Virus record (IMG/VR): IMGVR_UViG_3300045738_001577
Span: 1-27,545 of that record
Reading direction: 5' to 3' (one strand)
Length of the DNA: 27,545 nt
Origin: a virus
How positions within the stretch are numbered: the first letter of the stretch is position 1; each line of letters starts with the position of its first letter. The translations under genes were made by a program, and so were the position numbers. The notes under the pieces are model-generated. The model was not told the origin of the DNA, did no database searches, and saw only the letters and a program-made list of their open reading frames with translations. Shown piece after piece: positions 6,992 through 14,243 of this stretch.

Positions 6992-8020
6992 TTACGCGGG
7001 GACGTGCTGTCCCATCTCGGCGTCGAAGGCGGCCAGATCGGCGTCAGCCTCGATCATGTCGTGGAGCGCCTCGATCTCGGGGAGATCCTTGGCGAGGTCA
7101 GAGCGGAGCTTCTGCTCGGGCGTCGGCTCGGGGGCGGGCTTCCTGCCGTCCTGCTCGGGCACCGGGTCGGCGGCCTCGGTCTTGCCCTTCAGGCCGAGCA
7201 TGCCGAGCAGCTTCGAAAGTGCGCTCTCAGCCTTCTCGGCACCATCGGCGAGCGCCTTGATGTGCTCGTGCGCATCGCCCGTGTCGACGCCGATGGAGAT
7301 CGTGTGCGAGGTGCGCTCGCCGCTCGCATGCCGGTGCGCGTCCTCGAACGCCTTCCGCGGCACGATCAGGCCGTCCTTCAGATCCCAGCAGTCGAGCACC
7401 TGCTCGATCAGTTCGCGGGACAGCGAGTCGCCGGCAGCCGCGGCCTTAGCCAGCGCGGCGGGATTCGCCGGAATCGAGCACGGGCTGCACTCGTACAGCT
7501 CCGCCTCGTGGATCATGTAGCCGGGGTAGAAGTAGTCGCCCTTCATCTCGTCAGGCACCTCACGGCGCTCGATGGACTTGGGCATGAAGCCGATGGAGCA
7601 GGCGCGGATCGAGCCCGCTTCCAGGTGCAGCGCGAGGCGGTCAGCCTGCGGCTCGCCCTTGGTGAGCTTTAGGGTGCCCTCGGTGCGCTTCGGGCGGCCG
7701 GAAAGCACCTTGGCGATGTCCGACCACTGCCCGACCGGCATGTACCGCGCCTGGTGCCCCCACGGGGCGACCGGGTTTTTCTCGAACTCCGCGGTGTCGA
7801 GGCCGGCCTGCACGACGATGTCCCGGTCACGATCCTCGACCTCGGCCGACATGACGAACCGGATGGTGCCGGCGTCTTTGTCGAATTTGGCCTTCTCGAC
7901 CATCGACGCGGGCAGCGCCTTCAGCACCACGCCGTCATCGCGGGCGAAGTGCTTGCGCTCCACGCCGCCGTAGCCGCGCGAGGCGAGGTATTCGTCGATC
8001 GAGACGCGCTTGCTGGCCAT
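6992..8020 (-). CDS. HK97-family prohead protease
   Basis: 342 aa from the ATG at 8020, chosen because it overlaps the preceding stop (TGATG). The S78/U35 protease pattern is visible: PWGHQARYMPVGQW with a probable catalytic His at residue 89, SIRACSIGFMPKSIE with the probable nucleophile Ser at 142, and IHEAELYECSPCSIPANPAAL at about 170-190 with the conserved acidic residue and the family's 'SIPANP' signature. It cleaves the capsid delta domain during prohead maturation. The C-terminal 130 residues (from about 210) are a charged extension with TPEQKLRSDLAKDLPEIEAL, longer than the minimal protease. This part may act as scaffold. Confidence 0.93.
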   Translation of the reverse strand: MASKRVSIDEYLASRGYGGVERKHFARDDGVVLKALPASMVEKAKFDKDAGTIRFVMSAEVEDRDRDIVVQAGLDTAEFEKNPVAPWGHQARYMPVGQWSDIAKVLSGRPKRTEGTLKLTKGEPQADRLALHLEAGSIRACSIGFMPKSIERREVPDEMKGDYFYPGYMIHEAELYECSPCSIPANPAALAKAAAAGDSLSRELIEQVLDCWDLKDGLIVPRKAFEDAHRHASGERTSHTISIGVDTGDAHEHIKALADGAEKAESALSKLLGMLGLKGKTEAADPVPEQDGRKPAPEPTPEQKLRSDLAKDLPEIEALHDMIEADADLAAFDAEMGQHVPA

Positions 8021-8298
8021 CAGGCAGGCTCCTTGTGGGCGATCGACTTCCCGTTGGCGAACCACGTTCCGTCGGAGTAGGCGTCCGCTTGCTCGCGCTC
8101 GGCGCGAAGCGCCTGGAGGTAGGCGGAGACCAGCTTCTTGGGGTCGCCGTTCGGGAAGGCGTGCATCTCGACGCCGTTGAACGGGACGATCACTTGCAGG
8201 CCGAGGCGATCGGCGAGAGCCACCATGGCCCGAGCCGTCTCGTCCGTGCTGTCGCCCGCGCAAGCCTCCGCGCGGATGCTAAGCATCGCTAATCGCAT
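8020..8298 (-). CDS. Hypothetical protein between portal and protease, 92 aa
   Basis: Small soluble protein, MRLAMLSIRAEACAGDSTDE at the start and ANGKSIAHKEPA at the end. It reads as one alpha/beta domain: helix ARAMVALADRLGLQVIVPFN, then a short strand and a helix LVSAYLQALRAEREQAD. Both ends overlap neighbours by a single base (TGATG), so it is translated with the portal and protease. I do not recognise a family. Its position suggests a head assembly accessory. Confidence 0.75.
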   Translation of the reverse strand: MRLAMLSIRAEACAGDSTDETARAMVALADRLGLQVIVPFNGVEMHAFPNGDPKKLVSAYLQALRAEREQADAYSDGTWFANGKSIAHKEPA

Positions 8299-9722
8299 CA
8301 GGCTGCTCCTGCTCCGTGGACGAGCCGAAGGCCCTTGTCCGCGTTGTTGTCGGGGCTCTCGTCCTCACCGGCGCCGGGGTTCGTCGCGTTCTGGCCGGAA
8401 GCAGCCTGCACCACGTTCCCCTGCCGATCGACGAGCGCCATGTTCACCGGCACCGTCCGGCACTGCCCGGCCTTGCCGAGCGGGTTGAGGCGGAACGGCA
8501 TCACCTCGCGCGCCTCGTCGATCTCCATGATCCCGGTGCCCATGCCGACCTTGATCAACTTCTCCAGCGTCTCCGGATCGTTCGACATCAGCGCCGACCG
8601 ATCGAACTCGGGGCGTAGGGTCGGCCAGTCGCGCTCGGGCAGCGAGTGGTTACGGAACTTGATCTCGATGTTCGTGGCCAGCGGCATAAGGCAGTTGTTG
8701 ACGTACTGCCGATCCATCGCGGTCTGGTTGTTGTAGGCCACGGCCTCCAGCGCGTAGATCCGGTGCGGCGGCACATCCATGAGCCCGCACATCCGCATCA
8801 CCTGCTGCGTGAAGCTGCCGGTGGTCTCGTTCTCCTTGGCGTTCACGGCGATGGCCTTGGCCGTCATGCCGTCTTCCAGCAGGATCGCCTCGCCGAAGTT
8901 GGAGGCGCGCCGGGCCGCGTCGCGCAGCTGCTCCTTCAGGCGCTTGAACGCGGTGTTGCCCTGGTCGCTATTCGGGAAGCCTTCTTTCTTCTCGAACACC
9001 AGCGGCTGCCGGCCATCCGATCCGAAGAGCTTCGTCTGGTACGCACCGATCGCGCTGATGAGGTCGAGGATCGGCGTGCCGAGGGCGAGGTTGGACAGGC
9101 CGTTGACGCCGTCCATCAGCCGCCCGCGGAAATGGATCACGTCGCTCTCGGGCACGATCAGGTAGCTCTCGCCCAGCACCGCGAGGTCGTATTCCGTGAC
9201 CGCCACGATCTCGTAGAAGATCCGCCCGCGGTCACTCACCCGCATCCGGCACCGGCCGGGCATGATCGGGATGTACTCTTCGATGTCCCCTTCGACCGTG
9301 CGCGGGGTGTAGACGTAGGCGTTCTGGGCGGTCTCGAGGTGGAGCACCACCATCCGCCAGAACTCGATCCAGGTCATCGCCGTGTCGTTCGGCTTGGTCA
9401 TCAACCGGTAGGCGACCGGGTTGGCACCAGCCTCGACCATGTCCCAGCCGCGGGCGCTGCGCCGGCGCCACATCAGCATCTCAGCTTTCGACAGATCGCG
9501 CGCCTTCACGTCGGCACACATGATCATCAGAGACAGGCCGCTGGCGCTGCCGCGATAGTGCCCGCTGCCGACGCCGAGGAAGCCGAGGTCGTCCCAGCCG
9601 CGATCGTACATCTCGCGGACGATCGTCTCCCGCGGGTCGGTCGCCGGGCCCGAGTAGACGAGCTGGCCCGCCTCATCCGACTTGGCGAGGCCGGCCCACA
9701 TCTCGGCTTCGGTCTGGCTCAT
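8298..9722 (-). CDS. Portal protein, HK97 family
   Basis: 474 aa. The dodecameric portal forms the DNA entry and exit vertex. Recognisable elements are NPVAYRLMTKPNDTAMTWIE and VLHLETAQNAYVYTPR (the 'l..hP.......f......lll.GNay....r' element), then VIHFRGRLMDGVNGLSNLAL, and MRMCGLMDVPPHRIYALEAV with the following Asn-Asn-Gln-Thr. This series matches Phage_portal (PF04860). I start at the ATG at 9722, which overlaps the stop of the membrane mini-gene as ATGA; a longer frame from 9791 begins with an implausible run of Arg residues encoded over that mini-gene. The C-terminal tail is disordered and Asn/Gly-rich. Confidence 0.93.
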   Translation of the reverse strand: MSQTEAEMWAGLAKSDEAGQLVYSGPATDPRETIVREMYDRGWDDLGFLGVGSGHYRGSASGLSLMIMCADVKARDLSKAEMLMWRRRSARGWDMVEAGANPVAYRLMTKPNDTAMTWIEFWRMVVLHLETAQNAYVYTPRTVEGDIEEYIPIMPGRCRMRVSDRGRIFYEIVAVTEYDLAVLGESYLIVPESDVIHFRGRLMDGVNGLSNLALGTPILDLISAIGAYQTKLFGSDGRQPLVFEKKEGFPNSDQGNTAFKRLKEQLRDAARRASNFGEAILLEDGMTAKAIAVNAKENETTGSFTQQVMRMCGLMDVPPHRIYALEAVAYNNQTAMDRQYVNNCLMPLATNIEIKFRNHSLPERDWPTLRPEFDRSALMSNDPETLEKLIKVGMGTGIMEIDEAREVMPFRLNPLGKAGQCRTVPVNMALVDRQGNVVQAASGQNATNPGAGEDESPDNNADKGLRLVHGAGAA

Positions 9723-9880
9723 GCGGGCGTGCCTACGAAGAGGTAGATGACGAAGGCGACGACGGCGCAGAACACGATCAGCAGCGCCCACCCTTCGGGA
9801 TAAATCTCGAAGCCGTCTCGGTAGATGCCGCCCGTATCCGGCGGCGGAGGATCGCGCCGGGCCGGCCGTCGCTCGGTCAT
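9719..9880 (-). CDS. Small single-span membrane protein, 53 aa
   Basis: ATG at 9880 overlapping the preceding stop as ATGA, and stop at 9719 overlapping the portal ATG as ATGA. The N-terminal half is basic and Pro-rich (TERRPARRDPPPPDTGG). Residues about 31-49 form a strongly hydrophobic segment, ALLIVFCAVVAFVIYLF, ending GTPA. It is therefore a one-span inner-membrane protein, with the positive N-terminus probably cytoplasmic. Coupling on both sides argues for a real gene. A holin-like or terminase/portal membrane-docking role is possible, but nothing in the sequence decides it. Confidence 0.7.
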   Translation of the reverse strand: MTERRPARRDPPPPDTGGIYRDGFEIYPEGWALLIVFCAVVAFVIYLFVGTPA

Positions 9881-10086
9881 CGCGCGGCGTCCCGCAGCTC
9901 GCGCGCGACGGTGGCGATGGGGGCCTGCACGTTGATCCAGGCCGGCTGCTCGCTGATCAGCACGATCTGCGTCACGTCGATCTGCCGCCCCTCGTGAGGC
10001 ACGACGGCCGACTTCAGGTACTGGACGCGATCAGGGCGCACCCACACCTCGGCGCCCTCAAGCGCCCTGAATGCCGCGAAGTTCAT
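9877..10086 (-). CDS. Small hypothetical protein, 69 aa
   Basis: Starts MNFAAFRALEGAEVWVRPDR and continues VQYLKSAVVPHEGRQIDVTQ, ending in a helix IATVARELRDAAR. The layout of short beta strands plus a C-terminal helix after an 'I.V..p...V...L' segment loosely resembles small FlbD-like proteins found in many phages; this is a weak structural impression. The ATG at 10086 overlaps the terminase stop (ATGA), and its own stop overlaps the next start (ATGA). Confidence 0.7.
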   Translation of the reverse strand: MNFAAFRALEGAEVWVRPDRVQYLKSAVVPHEGRQIDVTQIVLISEQPAWINVQAPIATVARELRDAAR

Positions 10087-11786
10087 GCGTCGAATCCGAT
10101 CAGGCCGCGCTCAAGGTAGATGTCCGGCTTCACGACCTTCACGCCGCTGGCGATGTTGCCGGCCTCAGCCTGCAGCCGCGCGGCGTTCGCCGAGATCAGC
10201 GCATCCATGCCGTCGATCGACTGCCGCGAGCCCTTCTGCTCCTTCTTCGGGAGCACGTTGTCATTGGCGTCCCGGTAGCCCACCACGTTCCCGGCGCACC
10301 ACGATGAGATCGGGTTGCCGTCGTGCTGGAAGCGGTCGGGATCCTGATGCCGGGTCGCGATGTCGTCGGTCGCGTAGGTGATGTGCTTGGCGACCTTCGG
10401 CACGATGTAGGCGGCGTAGCCCTCAGCCTCGACCTCGCCCATCAGGTAGTCCGCTTGGTGCTGGTCGAAGGCGAACCCCGCCACGTTGTGCCCGCGGACC
10501 ATCGCGAGCACGTCGTTCCGGATCGTCGGGTGGTGGACGTGGCTGCCCTTGGTCAGCGTCAGGTGGCCGGTTCGTGCCCAGGCCGCGAATTGGTCGGCGT
10601 ACCGGTCGTCCTGGAAGCGCACCGATCGCTCGGGCAGCCAGTACCGGAACACCGCATAGAGCACTTCCTCGACGCAGATCAGGAAGCAGGCCGCGTTCAG
10701 ATCCGAGTGGCTCGCGAGGTCGACACCCACGAACATCGGGTAGCCGCGGAGCGCGTCGAGCGTGAGCTTCGTGTCCCCGCAGGCGTCCCAGGACTCCACC
10801 GAGAAGAGGTTGCCTGCCGCCCGGCTCCAGATGTTCAGCCGGGTCCGCTTGTACTCCTGAAGCTTCGCCTCGCTCTTCCGGGCCTCGCGCTCCTCGGTCT
10901 CCAGAGAGACCGGGTTCAGCGAGATGCCGAACAGCGGGTTGAGCTTCTCCACAATGATCGGATCGAAGCGGCGCTCCTCATCCTCCACATCGGCCGCGTA
11001 CATGGCGATGAAGACGCGGTCGGCCCGCATCTTTCCCTCCAGCACCTGCTGATCACTCTTCCAGCCGTCGTAGGCGGGCCCGGTCGCGTTGCGGCCAGCG
11101 GTGGAGATGCCGAGCCATAGAGGCTGCAAGCGGGCCCCCTGGGCGGTCTTGATGACGCCGATCACGTCCTGGTTCTGCGCGTGGACCTCTTCGGCGAGCA
11201 CCACGTGCGGGTTGAGGCCATCGAGGTTCGGCGCGCGGCCGGCGAGCAGCTTCAGGACCGCGTTGTGCCGGCGGAAGCGGATCTCCTCGTGCGTGCCCTT
11301 CGCCAACGTCCAGTCGCGCAGATCGGCGACCTCGTCGATCGTGTGGCGGATCGCCTTGAACGGAATGTCCGCCTGCCGCTCCGATCCTGCGATGATCACG
11401 CCCTCGGCGCCGGGCTCGCCCTCGAAATTCTGGCAGTAGAGGACGACGATCTTGGCGAGTTCGGTCTTTCCGTTCTTCCGGGGCACCCAGAGCGCCACCT
11501 CGCGCGTCCAGCGCCGACCGGTGTCCCGCTCGCGGAAGCCGAAGATTGCCGCCAGCCACCAGCACTGCACCGGCTCGAGGACGATGTTGCCCTCGAAGCC
11601 CTTGCTGTGCGGCAGCGTCTCACCGAAGGCGCAGACATCGGCGACCCGGTCCGCGTCGTAGATGAACTCGGACCGCGGCTTCCTCGCCTCCTGAAGCATG
11701 TGCAGGAAGCGATGACAGGCCAGCCGTTCCCAGCGACAGGCCGTCACCGCCTCCTGCACGACCGCCTGGCAGTACCATTCGGCCAT
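10083..11786 (-). CDS. terL: Terminase large subunit
   Basis: DNA-packaging motor and nuclease. Numbered from the ATG at 11786 (567 aa): Walker A-like VPRKNGKTELA at about 101-111, Walker B-like VVLAEEVHA at about 195-203, and a C-terminal RNase H-like nuclease with acidic residues in FVGVDLASHSDLNA (Asp about 356), FAFDQHQADYL (Asp about 441) and SIDGMDALISA (about 525-528). This matches Terminase_1/HK97-type large subunits. The start is uncertain. The frame stays open to 11948, but that part overlaps the small subunit gene and is Arg-rich. The segment VADQRFALVDFKGDLTPDYA just before 11786 looks protein-like and could be included from a non-standard start. The stop overlaps the next start as ATGA. 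Confidence 0.93.
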   Translation of the reverse strand: MAEWYCQAVVQEAVTACRWERLACHRFLHMLQEARKPRSEFIYDADRVADVCAFGETLPHSKGFEGNIVLEPVQCWWLAAIFGFRERDTGRRWTREVALWVPRKNGKTELAKIVVLYCQNFEGEPGAEGVIIAGSERQADIPFKAIRHTIDEVADLRDWTLAKGTHEEIRFRRHNAVLKLLAGRAPNLDGLNPHVVLAEEVHAQNQDVIGVIKTAQGARLQPLWLGISTAGRNATGPAYDGWKSDQQVLEGKMRADRVFIAMYAADVEDEERRFDPIIVEKLNPLFGISLNPVSLETEEREARKSEAKLQEYKRTRLNIWSRAAGNLFSVESWDACGDTKLTLDALRGYPMFVGVDLASHSDLNAACFLICVEEVLYAVFRYWLPERSVRFQDDRYADQFAAWARTGHLTLTKGSHVHHPTIRNDVLAMVRGHNVAGFAFDQHQADYLMGEVEAEGYAAYIVPKVAKHITYATDDIATRHQDPDRFQHDGNPISSWCAGNVVGYRDANDNVLPKKEQKGSRQSIDGMDALISANAARLQAEAGNIASGVKVVKPDIYLERGLIGFDA

Positions 11787-11841
11787 GCCGGCGTAGTCGG
11801 GGGTCAGATCTCCTTTGAAGTCGACCAGCGCGAACCGCTGA

Positions 11842-12222
11842 TCAGCGACCGCCCGAGAAACCGAAGCGCGCGTACCGGTTGACGGGCGCTTCCTTCGGCG
11901 CGGAGATCGGCTTGTCGAGGTCATCGATCGCAAGCTCTTTCTCGGCACGCCTCATTTCGTTGAACCACGAGGCCCGAGGGGTTCGCCCTTCCTCGCTGAT
12001 GCCCGTGATCTGATCGACGAGGCTGGCGTAGCGGCTCAGCGCCATGTGCTTGGCCTTCGACAGCCGGCCGGCGTGCCAGAGCAGTCGAGCAAGCTCGTCG
12101 TAGGTCTTGCGCGCCTTGTCCGTCTTCAGCGCAAAATCGCAGGCGGGCAGCGTGCGGAAGCCCGGGTGCGCGACGACGTTGGGATCTCCCTGGCCTACCT
12201 GCGCGAGACTGGCCTTGGGCAT
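11842..12222 (-). CDS. Probable terminase small subunit
   Basis: 126 aa from the ATG at 12222, four bases after the preceding stop. The alternative ATG at 12246 would overlap that gene. The product is mostly helical: ARKTYDELARLLWHAGRLSK, KHMALSRYASLVDQITGISE and RTPRASWFNEMRRAEKELAI. The layout of a short helical region with a linked C-terminal tail, directly before the large subunit, is that of small terminase (P27-like) proteins, which recognise the packaging start site. The functional call rests more on position than on motif. The C-terminus (RYARFGFSGGR) is common in these proteins. Confidence 0.75.
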   Translation of the reverse strand: MPKASLAQVGQGDPNVVAHPGFRTLPACDFALKTDKARKTYDELARLLWHAGRLSKAKHMALSRYASLVDQITGISEEGRTPRASWFNEMRRAEKELAIDDLDKPISAPKEAPVNRYARFGFSGGR

Positions 12223-12226
12223 GGCA

Positions 12227-12391
12227 TCACCCGTTCGTCGGCTCACTCAGGCGCAAGCCCCACCATTTGACGCCGAGACTCGGATCGCTGCGCACGAGCG
12301 CGTAGTATTCCAGGCGCTCATCACGACCGAAGAGTTCGGGGCGCAGCAGGTGCCGAACGCGGCGGAAATTGTGCTTCTGGCTTTCGGTCAT
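12227..12391 (-). CDS. Small hypothetical protein, 54 aa
   Basis: ATG at 12391 (MTESQKHNFRRVRHLLRPEL), four bases after the stop of the preceding gene. It contains aromatic and basic residues (EYYALVRSDPSLGVKWWGLR) and ends SEPTNG. The frame is open further upstream, but that part lies over the neighbouring gene and is unlikely to be used. Located directly before the terminase genes and spaced like an operon member. Function unknown. Confidence 0.6.
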   Translation of the reverse strand: MTESQKHNFRRVRHLLRPELFGRDERLEYYALVRSDPSLGVKWWGLRLSEPTNG

Positions 12392-12395
12392 CGCG

Positions 12396-12695
12396 TCACG
12401 CGCCGTCGTCAGCCTCACGGCAGGCGCTTTCATCGGCGCCGGACTCGAACACAGTCCCGTCCGCGTATTCGATCCGCTTGATCGCCTTCCGCTCTCGGCC
12501 GGGCGCAGCGTGATAAAGCGTGGCATCGGCCAATGCCGCGCCTACTGCGAAGATGATGTCGATTTCCGCTCGAGGCACGTCGCCGCCGCGATGATGAAAG
12601 CGAACAGCTTCGACCGCGTTCGAGATGTCCGTGCCATCCTCGGTGAGGATCTTCGTGCCCGCCACGCTGCCGTCGGCCTGGATGCGCACCTTCAT
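12396..12695 (-). CDS. Hypothetical protein, first gene of the late block
   Basis: 99 aa, MKVRIQADGSVAGTKILTED at the start, then ISNAVEAVRFHHRGGDVPRA and IEYADGTVFESGADESA at the end. Probably a small all-beta domain. A good ribosome binding site (CGGAGAACGCG) precedes the ATG. It is the most upstream gene of the leftward packaging and morphogenesis series, facing the orphan rightward gene across a 107-bp divergent gap that must hold promoters. No family recognised. Confidence 0.72.
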   Translation of the reverse strand: MKVRIQADGSVAGTKILTEDGTDISNAVEAVRFHHRGGDVPRAEIDIIFAVGAALADATLYHAAPGRERKAIKRIEYADGTVFESGADESACREADDGA

Positions 12696-12802
12696 CGCGT
12701 TCTCCGAAATTGCGCTGGCCGATCTGTGGACGGGCCGAAGCCCGAAATTGACTCGCCTCGGAATGAGAACGAAAAAAGAACATCGCCTACGGGAGGATCG
12801 CT

Positions 12803-13141
12803 GTGCCCACCGCTTGCCCCGATCTCTGCACCCCGGAGACCACCGAGTTCATCGTGCTGCTGCCAGCGGCCGTAGTGGAGGACGAAGAGCGCAGAGAGAA
12901 CCTGCTCGATGGCCTTGAGGCAGCGTTCCCAGGCTCGACGTTCCGCGCCGTTCAGTCCGAAAGCCTGCGCAATCCCGAAGGGAAGCGCCTAGTGATCAGC
13001 GAACCGCTCGTCGTTCCGATGATGGGCGACGCGAACACCGGTATCCCTGAACCGATACGCCGCCGGCCTTCCGACGATCGCATGCACGACATGATGGCGA
13101 CGCTGCAGGCTCTCCTCAGCGACGCAACGAGCCTGCACTGA
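12803..13141 (+). CDS. Orphan rightward hypothetical protein, 112 aa
   Basis: Starts at a GTG with a well-placed GGGAGGATCGCT. The protein is acidic: MPTACPDLCTPETTEFIVLL, AVVEDEERRENLLDGLEAAF, then VISEPLVVPMMGDANTGIPE and a C-terminal helix MHDMMATLQALLSDATS. Residues 1-80 could form a small alpha/beta domain. It is the only rightward gene between the late block and the HNH gene, and its last 26 bases overlap the 3' end of the convergent HNH gene. Function unknown. A TTGACT at 12748-12753 could be a -35 element, but no convincing -10 follows. Confidence 0.65.
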   Translation: MPTACPDLCTPETTEFIVLLPAAVVEDEERRENLLDGLEAAFPGSTFRAVQSESLRNPEGKRLVISEPLVVPMMGDANTGIPEPIRRRPSDDRMHDMMATLQALLSDATSLH

Positions 13142-13577
13142 ACCGTGCCGGTCTCTCCGATGGATCATCGCACCAGAGCGGCAGCAGATAGATCTGGCCG
13201 TGCTCGCGGGCGTAGACCTGCATCGCCGCCTTCAGGCCGTTGTGATGGTGCCAGCAGAGACTTTGCAGGTTCGCGGCTTTCAGCCGGTCCCCACCATCGT
13301 CAATCGGTATCTTGTGGTCGACCGCATCAGCGAGGCGCTGCCGGCCTTCCTGAGCGCAGAAGACACAGAACGGGTGGCGTCGCCGATGCCGCTCCGATGT
13401 CTTCCGCCAGAGGTTGTCGTAGCCCCTTCCCGCCGTCTTCGGTCTTTCAGGCTCCGGCGCTCGCACGACCCGGACCGCAGGCGCGGCCCGTCGGCCGAGG
13501 ATCGTCGGCACCCGGTGATCTCCAGAGGCAATTTTCCGTATGGCGGTTTGGATACCGGCGTTCCGGGGAATGGGCAA
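13116..13577 (-). CDS. HNH endonuclease (packaging-associated type)
   Basis: The core is clear: GRGYDNLWRKTSERHRRRHP, CVFCAQEGRQRLADAVDHKI with PIDDGGD, and NLQSLCWHHHNGLKAAMQ. The His in 'VDHKIP', the Asn in 'AANLQSLC' and the His in 'WHHHN' form the HNH/beta-beta-alpha metal nuclease, with structural Cys pairs CxxC and a late Cys-His. HNH proteins near terminase genes are known to help terminase at cos sites in HK97-like phages. The frame opens with a TTG at 13577; a GTG at 13466 giving about 116 aa is an equally plausible start, as neither has a strong ribosome binding site. Confidence 0.88.
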   Translation of the reverse strand: MPIPRNAGIQTAIRKIASGDHRVPTILGRRAAPAVRVVRAPEPERPKTAGRGYDNLWRKTSERHRRRHPFCVFCAQEGRQRLADAVDHKIPIDDGGDRLKAANLQSLCWHHHNGLKAAMQVYAREHGQIYLLPLWCDDPSERPARFSAGSLRR

Positions 13578-13640
13578 CCGGAATTTTACGAGTCATCTCA
13601 ATGCGTTGGTTGAAATTCGCCACGCAACCGATTCTCGGAA

Positions 13641-13690
13641 CGATAGATAAAGCCTATTGTGCGACATTCTGTCATCGGAGTTATCTATCG
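13641..13690. promoter_or_regulatory. Perfect 10-bp inverted repeat, likely operator pair
   Basis: CGATAGATAA at 13641-13650 and its exact reverse complement TTATCTATCG at 13681-13690, with centres 40 bp apart (about four helical turns). The right arm ends two bases before the ATG of the LexA-like regulator. A possible -10 (TATTGT, 13655-13660) lies between the arms, so a protein bound to both could block this promoter. Autoregulation by the downstream regulator is the simplest reading. The arms could also pair in RNA. Confidence 0.6.
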
Positions 13691-13692
13691 CG

Positions 13693-14181
13693 ATGAGCAT
13701 GCGTTCGCTGACCCGAAAAGAGAGCGTCATCCTCGCCCTGATTCAGGATCGGATCGTGAGCCAGCAGCCGTGCCCTTCGCTGCAAGAGATGGCCGAGACC
13801 ATGGGGATGCGCAGCCGATCGGGGCCCCACCGGCTGCTGAATGGGCTGATCGAGAAAGGATTTCTCGTTCGGAAAGGGCACGGCCTGCGGCTGGTCGAAT
13901 TACCGGAAGCCGGCCCGCCGGTGGCGATCGTCGAGAAGGAGGTCGTCCGCCACGTGCTGCAGCCGGTCCCCATGCTGGTGCACGAGCCGGTCGTCTCTCC
14001 GCATCCACCGAAGGATCAGGCGCGGCTCGCCGCCACCCGGCGCAAGCGGACCTACGTCGTGGAATTGGAGGCGGACGTGAACCGGCGGCTGCGGCTGATA
14101 TCCGAGAACGCCAACATTCCAGCCGAGGCGATCATATCGCAGGCGCTGCGGGCCTGGATCATGGATGCTGAAGGCGAGTAG
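13693..14181 (+). CDS. LexA-type winged-helix regulator with ribbon-helix-helix-like C-terminus
   Basis: 162 aa from the ATG at 13693 (a second ATG at 13699 is possible; the frame opens earlier with a TTG that would lie in the control region). Residues 3-70 match the LexA DNA-binding domain closely: LTRKESVILALIQDRIVSQQ, PSLQEMAETMGMRSRSGPHR and LLNGLIEKGFLVRKGHGLRL. The C-terminal S24 peptidase of LexA and cI-like repressors is absent. Instead, after a Pro/Val linker there is a short RTYVVELEADVNRRLRLISE with AEAIISQALRAWIMDAE, a ribbon-helix-helix-like segment. A transcriptional regulator, possibly the lysogeny repressor. With no self-cleaving domain it would not respond to RecA directly. 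Confidence 0.82.
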   Translation: MSMRSLTRKESVILALIQDRIVSQQPCPSLQEMAETMGMRSRSGPHRLLNGLIEKGFLVRKGHGLRLVELPEAGPPVAIVEKEVVRHVLQPVPMLVHEPVVSPHPPKDQARLAATRRKRTYVVELEADVNRRLRLISENANIPAEAIISQALRAWIMDAEGE

Positions 14182-14243
14182 AGGCAAGACGCGGCATTCA
14201 AAGCCCATGCGTTGCCGTGCTTTCAAGCGGGTATAGGAACACT

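Noticed and set aside
11787-11948. Longer start for terminase large subunit
   Set aside because: The extra residues include an Arg-rich stretch encoded over the small subunit gene. Part of it may still be translated, but no standard start codon lies between 11842 and 11786.
12755-12770. GCCTCGGAATGAGAAC upstream of the gene at 12803, similar to the start-associated hairpin
   Set aside because: Only the first six bases match; a full five-pair stem cannot form and the loop does not fit GAnnGT. The distance to the start (32 bases) also differs.
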